64,000 nucleotides of DNA from Olsenella uli. GTDB lineage: Bacteria; Actinomycetota; Coriobacteriia; Coriobacteriales; Atopobiaceae. This document shows positions 58,485 to 64,000 of this stretch, in pieces. The notes under the pieces are model-generated. The model worked only from the letters and a program-made list of their open reading frames with translations. It made no database searches and had not been told where the DNA came from. The first letter of the stretch is position 1. The number at the start of each line of letters is the position of its first letter. The stretch is from positions 1 through 64,000 of the forward strand of contig NZ_JACJJK010000002.1 of assembly GCF_016899935.1 (NCBI RefSeq). The letters are read 5' to 3'. Position numbers and translations under genes: made by a program.

Positions 58485-59402
58485 CTAGCCGACGAGGGCG
58501 AACCAGGCGATCACGGCGACGCCGAGCACGATGCGGTACCAGCCGAACGGCTTGAAGTCGTGGCGGCGCACGAACGCCATGAGGAAGCGGATGACCGCGA
58601 GCGAGACCAGGAACGCCACGACGCACCCCACGCCGAGCACGGCCGCCTCGGTGCCCGAGAGCGCGTTGCCCGCGAGGAAGTACTTCACGAGGCGCAGGCC
58701 GCTCGCGCCGAACATGACGGGGATGGCGAGAAAAAACGTGAACTCGGCGACCACGGTGCGCGAGCAGCCGAGCAGGAGCCCGCCGATGATGGTGGAGCCG
58801 GAGCGCGACGTGCCGGGCACGATCGAGAGCACCTGGAAGAGGCCGATGCCGATCGCGGTCCTCCAGTCGAGCGCCTCGAGCGTCCGCACCCGGGCGCCGG
58901 CGTCGGCGAGCTCGGAGCGCGTGGGGGCGTCGCCGAGGTCGGGGGCCGAGAAGTGCCGGCCGGAGGAGGCGAGGGAGGCGGCGCGGCGCTCGCGCACGGT
59001 CTCGATCACGATGAAGGCGACGCCGTAGACGACGAGCGCCGCCGCGATCACGAAGGGGCTGCCGAGGTTGGCCTCCATCCAGTCGTCGATGGGGATGCCG
59101 ATCGCGGCGGCGGGGATGCAGGCCACGATCGTCTTGCCCCAGAGCGACCACGTGTCGCGCTTCTCGCCCGCGCTCTTGCTCGGGGAGAAGGGGTTGAGCC
59201 GGTGGAAGAACATCACGCAGACGGCGAGGATCGCGCCGAGCTGGATGACCACGAGGAACATGTTCCAGAAGTCCTCGGAGACGTCCATGGCGAGGAACTG
59301 GTTCAGCAGCAGCATGTGCCCGGTGGACGAGATGGGCAGCCACTCGGTCACGCCCTCCACGACGCCGTACACCGCAGCCTTGACGAGCTCTATGAGGTCC
59401 AT
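58485..59402 (-). CDS. uppP: Undecaprenyl-diphosphatase UppP
   Basis: This 305-residue membrane phosphatase recycles the lipid carrier for wall synthesis. Signature motifs are [15 protein letters not shown] near residue 15 and [13 protein letters not shown] near residue 195. About eight helices are visible. A polar insert between them ([18 protein letters not shown] to [13 protein letters not shown]) makes it longer than the E. coli protein. ATG 59402 follows GGAAGGA. It pairs functionally with the carboxypeptidase just downstream. Confidence 0.95.
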   Translation of the reverse strand: MDLIELVKAAVYGVVEGVTEWLPISSTGHMLLLNQFLAMDVSEDFWNMFLVVIQLGAILAVCVMFFHRLNPFSPSKSAGEKRDTWSLWGKTIVACIPAAAIGIPIDDWMEANLGSPFVIAAALVVYGVAFIVIETVRERRAASLASSGRHFSAPDLGDAPTRSELADAGARVRTLEALDWRTAIGIGLFQVLSIVPGTSRSGSTIIGGLLLGCSRTVVAEFTFFLAIPVMFGASGLRLVKYFLAGNALSGTEAAVLGVGCVVAFLVSLAVIRFLMAFVRRHDFKPFGWYRIVLGVAVIAWFALVG

Positions 59403-59569
59403 GGTCCTTCCTTCAGCCGACAGCGTTCCTATAGTGGCGCAAGCGGCGCCCGCGCGGCGTCCCGCCACCGAAAATCTACGCCGTTTGGCGGTCCCGAGCT
59501 GCCGGACGGCGCCCCGTGGGGAATAAGAGCCGCAGCCTCCGAAACGGCCCGCAGCGGAAGGAGCCCACC

Positions 59570-60031
59570 ATGACCGAACCAACCACCTCCTACCAGGACC
59601 TCGGCTACGACAAGATCTTCGTCTCCCTCGACGGCTCGGACGAGCAGGACAAGGTGCTCGACCGCGCCATCGTCATGGCGGCGAACGACGAGGCCGAGCT
59701 CTACATCGGACACGTGATCGACTCCACCGCGCTCGAGGCGGCGGGGACCTACCCCGTCGACATTGTCCCCAGCCTGGAGCGTACCTTCCGGGAGTCCATC
59801 GCCGAGAAGGTCCGCGTGGCGGAGGGGATGCCGGGCATCAAGAAGGTCGAGGTGCTCGTGCGCGCCGGGCGCATCCGCGAGACCCTCAAGGACGAGATGC
59901 TCGACGTGATCCAGCCGGACCTCGTGATCTGCGGGGCGCGCGGCCTCTCCTCGATCAAGTACGCCATCCTCGGCTCGATCTCCACCTTCCTCACCCGCAA
60001 CACCGACTGCGACACCCTGATCATCAAGTAG
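59570..60031 (+). CDS. Universal stress protein UspA family
   Basis: This 153-residue single-domain Usp has the starting [20 protein letters not shown] strand-loop-helix. The ATP-binding signature lies near the end: [17 protein letters not shown], fitting G-2x-G-9x-G-S. Ribosome binding site GGAAGGAG precedes the ATG. It is alone on its strand, divergent from uppP. Cellular role is general stress survival, not more specific. Confidence 0.93.
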   Translation: MTEPTTSYQDLGYDKIFVSLDGSDEQDKVLDRAIVMAANDEAELYIGHVIDSTALEAAGTYPVDIVPSLERTFRESIAEKVRVAEGMPGIKKVEVLVRAGRIRETLKDEMLDVIQPDLVICGARGLSSIKYAILGSISTFLTRNTDCDTLIIK

Positions 60032-60063
60032 CCGGACGTCCCGCACGGCCCGCATGGCCTCCC

Positions 60064-60091
60064 GTCGGCCCCGTCGCACGGCGGGGCCGAC
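60064..60091 (+). terminator. Hairpin after the Usp gene
   Basis: A perfect 10-bp stem (GTCGGCCCCG with CGGGGCCGAC) and an 8-base loop lie 32 bp beyond the stop codon. No T-run follows, so it is a weak terminator candidate. Confidence 0.5.
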
Positions 60092-60125
60092 TCGTGCAGA
60101 AACGGTGTTTCCCGCCGCCCGTAGG

Positions 60126-60131
60126 TAGAAT
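60126..60131 (+). promoter_or_regulatory. Likely -10 element for the secreted coiled-coil protein
   Basis: TAGAAT lies 63 bp before the start, preceded by CCCGCCGCCCG also found before the M18 peptidase promoter. The -35 is unclear. Confidence 0.4.
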
Positions 60132-60194
60132 GGGAGGGTCTGTACGCTCGTGCGCCCGTCCCGACCGGTCGCCCAACGACGGAGGAATTCTGAC

Positions 60195-61274
60195 GTGATA
60201 GCAGGTAAACGCACGGGAACGAGAGTCTTTGGCGTCCTTCTCGCCGGTCTTCTCGCCTGTGCGGCGTGCCCGTTCGTCGCCCGGCCCACCGTGGCCGCCG
60301 CCGACCCGATGGGCGAGCTCCAGGAGATCCAGCAGCAGATCGAGCAGGGCAACGCGGACTACGAGGCAGCCACCGCCCAGGTCGAGGAGATCCAGGGCCA
60401 GATCGACGAGAACGAGGACCGCATCGCCGAGATCGAGGCGGAGCTGCCGGACGCCCGGGACCGCGCCGCGTCGTCCATGCGCACCCTCTACAAGATGCAG
60501 CAGAGCTCCGGCGGCCTCGTGGAGCTGCTGCTCGCCTCCGATGACTTCTACGACCTCCTCTCCACGGTGCAGTACCTCGACGTCATCCAGTCCAGCAGCA
60601 CCGACGCCCTCGACGAGCTCGTCGCGCTCGAGGGCGAGCTCGAGATGACGCGCGCCAGCCTCAGCTCGCAGATGGAGGAGGCGGAGGAGCAGCAGGCCGA
60701 GGCCGAGGCCGCGCTCGAGGCCGCCAACGCCGCCCGCGCCGAGCTCCAGGCGCAGATCGCCGCCCAGGAGGCCGCCGAGGCCGCCGAGCGCCAGGCCGCG
60801 CTCGAGGCGGCCCAGAAGGACCAGGGCAACTCCTTCACCACAGAGTCCGGCAACCAGGCGCCGGTCGAGGTCCCCTCCTCGCCCAACGCCGGCAGCGTCG
60901 ACTGGAACATGGACCGCGAGTCCTTCATCAGCAGCTGGGCGTCGCGCATCGACGCCTACCTCGCCGGCTCCCCCCTCGCCGGGCAGGGCCGCACCTTCGC
61001 CGAGGCCGCCTGGGAGTACGGCGTGGACCCGCGCTTCTCGCCCGCGATCTCCATGGTCGAGAGCACGCAGGGCCGCTACTGCTTCCTCCCCCACAACGCC
61101 TGGGGCTGGGGCAGCTCCAGCTGGGGCAGCTGGGAGGAGGCCATCTGGGACCACGTGGCCGGCCTCGCGGCGGGCTACGGCGGCCAGCTCACCTACGCCG
61201 GCGCCCTCAAGTACTGCCCGCCCAACGCGGACCACTGGTACACGAGCGTCCTGGCCAACATGCAGCGCATCTAG
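60195..61274 (+). CDS. Secreted coiled-coil protein with lysozyme-like C-terminal domain
   Basis: This 359-residue protein has a signal peptide (about 1-38, with VFGVLLAGLLACAACPF), then a long coiled coil at about 40-215 (LQEIQQQIEQ, then EIQGQIDENEDRIAEIEAEL) like CwlO/PcsB N-terminal domains, a short linker, and a C-terminal domain (about 240-355). That domain has ISMVESTQGRYCFLPHNAWGWGS, typical of lysozyme/glucosaminidase-like folds where the Glu could be catalytic. It probably works in wall turnover at division. GTG 60195 follows GGAGGAA. The TAG stop begins repeat array D3. Confidence 0.85.
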   Translation: MIAGKRTGTRVFGVLLAGLLACAACPFVARPTVAAADPMGELQEIQQQIEQGNADYEAATAQVEEIQGQIDENEDRIAEIEAELPDARDRAASSMRTLYKMQQSSGGLVELLLASDDFYDLLSTVQYLDVIQSSSTDALDELVALEGELEMTRASLSSQMEEAEEQQAEAEAALEAANAARAELQAQIAAQEAAEAAERQAALEAAQKDQGNSFTTESGNQAPVEVPSSPNAGSVDWNMDRESFISSWASRIDAYLAGSPLAGQGRTFAEAAWEYGVDPRFSPAISMVESTQGRYCFLPHNAWGWGSSSWGSWEEAIWDHVAGLAAGYGGQLTYAGALKYCPPNADHWYTSVLANMQRI

Positions 61275-61525
61275 GAATCGCCGCCCTTGTCGCGGGGGCG
61301 CCCGGGAATTGGCGACCTTGTCGCGCGCGCTTCTAAGAAATCCGGGCCTTGTCCCACCGAGTTCCAGGAATCGCCGCCCTTGTCGCAATTTGCTCCGGAA
61401 ATCGTCGGGCTTGCCACGGATATGCGGTCCAACGGGGAACAAGGCCGAACTTTTCTAGAACGCGCCGGGACAAGGTCCCCACTTTTTTAGAACGCTCCGT
61501 ACCAAGGGCGGCGTTTCCCGGATCG
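61271..61525. repeat. 31-bp-period direct-then-inverted repeat array D3
   Basis: Five direct units have anchors at 61271, 61302, 61333, 61364 and 61395, exactly 31 bp apart. Three inverted units follow with anchors at 61455, 61487 and 61518. The first unit starts CTAGGAATCGCCGCCCTTGT and its TAG is the stop codon of the secreted protein gene. The array fills the gap between two convergent genes. Confidence 0.9.
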
Positions 61526-61537
61526 GCTCCCCGTGCC

Positions 61538-62443
61538 CTACGCCGTGAGGTAGACCATCACGATGATGAGGGCAAAGCCCACGAGCTCCGCGCCCGAGAA
61601 GGGCGTGGCCAGCCACACGACCGAGGCGACGGTGGCCGTGACCGGCTCGATGGTCCCGAGCAGGCTCGCGCGCATGGAGCCCGCGTCCTTGACGCCCTGC
61701 AGGTAGAGCGCGTAGGCGCCGAAGGTCCCCGCCACCACGCAGAGCGCGAGCACCGCGACCGCCAGGCCGTCGAGCGCCGGCATGTGCTCCCACGGCCGGT
61801 ACCACGCCGAGAGCACCGCACCCGAGACCAGAAACGCCAGGCCGTTCACCGTGAAGTTGCCCCAGCGCGCCATCGGCGCGGCGGGCAGGACCGCAAGGCA
61901 CGCCGCCGCGACCGCGCAGCCCAGGCCCCACGCGAGGCCCTCCGGCGGGAGGTTGAGCTGACCGGGGTTGCCGCCCGTGGCCACGAGGTAGGTCCCCACA
62001 AGCGCGAGGCCCACGCCCAGAAGCTCGCGGCGGCGCGGGCGGCGGCGCATCTTGAGGCACACGTACGCCAGCACGAGCACCATGCCCAGGCTCTGCATGA
62101 TCGTGGCCGTGGCGGAGTTGGTCCAGTCGATCGCCTCGAGGTAGGCGACCTGCGAGAAGAGAATCGCCGCAAAGCTCACGCCGAGAACCTGCGCCAGGCC
62201 GCTCGGGCTTCTCAGCACGCCCGCCAGCTGCTCGCGGCCGCGCGCGGTCAGCGCCGCGGCGGCGAGGAAGAGCCAGCAGGCCGTGAGCTCGCGCACGCAG
62301 ACGAGCCACAGCGGGTCGATCGCGTAGGTGTCCATGAGCCACTTGGAGACGGTCCCGTTGAGGCCCCAGAGCGTGCCGCCCACCAGCGTCGCCACGATGC
62401 CGCGCCGGATGCGCCGTCTCTGCTCGTCGTCCTTCTCGCCCAC
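61538..62443 (-). CDS. EamA/DMT-superfamily transporter
   Basis: This 301-residue drug/metabolite transporter family protein has ten hydrophobic helices in two EamA repeats. The first begins GIVATLVGGTLWGLNGTVSKWL. The second begins near LAWGLGCAVAAACLAVLPAAP, with SMRASLLGTIEPVTATVASVVWLA near the end, the family motif. GTG 62443 follows GGAAGGGGG; the start reads VGEKDDEQ. Substrate is not known. Confidence 0.9.
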   Translation of the reverse strand: MGEKDDEQRRRIRRGIVATLVGGTLWGLNGTVSKWLMDTYAIDPLWLVCVRELTACWLFLAAAALTARGREQLAGVLRSPSGLAQVLGVSFAAILFSQVAYLEAIDWTNSATATIMQSLGMVLVLAYVCLKMRRRPRRRELLGVGLALVGTYLVATGGNPGQLNLPPEGLAWGLGCAVAAACLAVLPAAPMARWGNFTVNGLAFLVSGAVLSAWYRPWEHMPALDGLAVAVLALCVVAGTFGAYALYLQGVKDAGSMRASLLGTIEPVTATVASVVWLATPFSGAELVGFALIIVMVYLTA

Positions 62444-62535
62444 GCGTCCCCCTTCCTCGCACAGCGGTCGATAGCCTACCACGGCCCGCCTGCGCTATGC
62501 TCGACGCTGAGAGATTTGCGTCCAAGGAGAAGAAC

Positions 62536-64000
62536 ATGGCCGAGAAGAACTTCACAGAGCCGCGCGCCGAGCTCGCCGCGGGCACGCGCCACGCCGGCTT
62601 CACCGTCACGTCCGCGGAGCCGCTGCCCGAGCTCTCCGGGACGGCCTACGTCATGCACCACGAGGCCACCGGCGCCCGCGCACTGTGGCTGGCCTGCGCG
62701 GACGTCAACAAGGCCTTCGCGATCAGCTTCAAGACGCCGCCCGCCGACGACACGGGCGTCTTTCACATCCTGGAGCACTCGGTGCTGTGCGGGTCGGAGC
62801 GCTACCCGGTGAAGGAGCCCTTCGTCAACCTGCTCAAGACGAGCATGCAGACGTTCCTCAACGCACTCACCTTCCCCGACAAGACCATGTACCCGGTGGC
62901 CTCGACCAACACGGCCGACCTCGAGAACCTCATGAGCGTCTACCTGGACGCGGTGCTGCACCCCGCGATCTGGCACCGCCGGCGCATCTTCGAGCAGGAG
63001 GGCTGGCACCTGGAGGCGGCGGACGGCGGCACCCTCAGCTACAACGGCGTGGTCCTGAACGAGATGAAGGGCGCGATGTCCGACCCCGACGACGTGCTCT
63101 ACCAGGCCCTCACGCGCCGGCTCTTCCCCGACACGTGCTACCGCTTTGAGTCGGGCGGCAACCCGCGCGCCATCCCCACCCTCACCTACGAGGCCTTCCT
63201 GGACACCCACGCGCGCCACTACGCGCCGTCCAACGCCTACGTCTTTCTCTACGGCGATCTGGACGTGGACCGCGAGCTCGCCCTCGTGGACGAGGCCCTG
63301 CGCGGCGCCACCGAGCGCGGGGCGGGCGCGCCGAACGAGCTCGCTCCCCAGGCACCCGTGCGCGCCGAGCGAACGGAGGTCCGCATGGCAACGGCGCCGA
63401 GCAACTCCGAGGTCGGGCTCTCCTACGTCATCGGCACGGCGGCCGACCGCACGCGCGTGCTCGCGGCGGACGTCCTGCTCGACGCCCTCTGCGGCTCCAA
63501 CGAGGCGCCCCTCAAGCGGCGCGTGCTGGACGCAGGCCTCGCAGACGACTTCTCCGCCACGCTCATCGACGGCGTGCTCCAGCCGCAGGTCATGTTCACG
63601 CTCAAGGGCCTGAGGCCGGGAGCGGGCGAGAGGTTCCGCGCGCTCGTGGAGTCCACCTGCGCCGAGCTTGCCGAGGGCGGCATCCCGCGCGACAAGCTCG
63701 AAGCCTCGCTCGCCCAGGCCGAGTTCAACCTGCGCGAGGGCGACTGGGGCGGCTACCCTGACGGCGTGGCGCTCGCCATGCAGGCGATGTCGAGCTGGCT
63801 CTATGACGACGCGCGGCCCGTGGACTACCTGCGCTACGAGGACGCGCTCGCCACGCTCAAGCGCGGCCTTGCCGAGGGGCTCTTCGAGCGGCTGCTGCGC
63901 GAGCTCGTCTGCGAGAGCGCGCACTGCGCCGAGGTCGAGCTCGTGCCCGTGGAGGAGGGCGACGCGGACGAGGAGGCGGCCGAGCTCGCGCGCCTGCGCG
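62536..64000 (+). CDS. M16C family zinc metallopeptidase (C-terminus cut by window edge)
   Basis: These are the first 488 residues of a large PreP/Cym1-type insulinase-family peptidase, which usually has about 970 residues. The inverted zinc motif HxxEH is in VFHILEHSVLCGS (H77, E80, H81), and NEMKGAMSDPD carries the further zinc-binding Glu. The frame stays open to base 64000. AAGGAGAAG precedes the ATG; it starts MAEKN. It likely degrades peptides in the cytoplasm. Confidence 0.93.
   Translation, partial: MAEKNFTEPRAELAAGTRHAGFTVTSAEPLPELSGTAYVMHHEATGARALWLACADVNKAFAISFKTPPADDTGVFHILEHSVLCGSERYPVKEPFVNLLKTSMQTFLNALTFPDKTMYPVASTNTADLENLMSVYLDAVLHPAIWHRRRIFEQEGWHLEAADGGTLSYNGVVLNEMKGAMSDPDDVLYQALTRRLFPDTCYRFESGGNPRAIPTLTYEAFLDTHARHYAPSNAYVFLYGDLDVDRELALVDEALRGATERGAGAPNELAPQAPVRAERTEVRMATAPSNSEVGLSYVIGTAADRTRVLAADVLLDALCGSNEAPLKRRVLDAGLADDFSATLIDGVLQPQVMFTLKGLRPGAGERFRALVESTCAELAEGGIPRDKLEASLAQAEFNLREGDWGGYPDGVALAMQAMSSWLYDDARPVDYLRYEDALATLKRGLAEGLFERLLRELVCESAHCAEVELVPVEEGDADEEAAELARLR

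Overview
The window is high-GC DNA packed with genes on both strands. Many genes overlap as ATGA or TAATG junctions, and most starts have a clear purine-rich ribosome binding site. The gene set points to a fermentative, anaerobic, Gram-positive actinobacterium of the Coriobacteriia type (Olsenella/Atopobium/Collinsella-like). It includes a SufCBDSU-Rrf2 operon, GatCAB, a mannose-family PTS, LuxS/MtnN, an AmaP/DUF2273/Asp23 operon, UppP and an FAD-less xanthine dehydrogenase with YgfK and SsnA. The taxonomic placement is inferred from gene content and composition, not from any search. No rRNA, tRNA, phage, transposase or CRISPR array was seen.

Layout. 1-12.5 kb (minus strand): ssnA, ygfK, a four-cluster ferredoxin, a molybdenum hydroxylase and a BMP/Nup-type ABC transporter, together a likely purine uptake and catabolism unit, with a YheO/DauR-like regulator divergent at 12.8 kb. 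13.4-15.2 kb: a Phd/PIN toxin-antitoxin pair and a YitT membrane protein. 15.5-18.8 kb: gatCAB. 19.2-26 kb: a tiny membrane peptide, a bile-acid-symporter-family protein and the suf operon. 26-32.8 kb: class II aldolase, a membrane protein with a low-complexity tail, an M18 aminopeptidase and a TPP-riboswitch-controlled thiamine(-precursor) ABC transporter. 33-39 kb: a YdjM-like protein, a D-2-hydroxyacid dehydrogenase, and a six-gene minus-strand operon joining a DUF1836 regulator, NhaA and the alkaline-shock envelope proteins. 39-43 kb: DegV, LuxS-MtnN and an ECF sigma/anti-sigma-like pair. 43-49 kb: MscS, HipBA with three phased operators, and PcrA. 49-55 kb: a mannose-family PTS followed by a phosphomannose-isomerase-like protein, a HAD phosphatase and a MarR regulator. 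55-64 kb: alpha/beta hydrolase, LMW phosphatase, D,D-carboxypeptidase, UppP, UspA, a secreted coiled-coil/lysozyme-like protein, an EamA transporter and a truncated M16C peptidase.

The most unusual content is between the genes. Three gene-free gaps (43.2, 55.3 and 61.3 kb) hold arrays of degenerate units with an almost exact 31-bp period: a block of direct units followed by a block of inverted units. In two of them the first CTAG is the TAG stop of the neighbouring gene. Two further arrays (32.9 and 33.7 kb) repeat a TATCTGGG core with nearly the same spacings (41/43/31 and 40/43/31 bp), and another (19.0 kb) has a 62-bp composite period. Several short perfect palindromes, including two related families, sit at gene ends. 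One such palindrome is in frame inside sufD, and an unrelated hairpin is in frame inside pcrA. A nonamer CTTCTCGCC/GGCGAGAAG, often extended to GTTCTTCTCGCC, recurs far more often than composition would predict.
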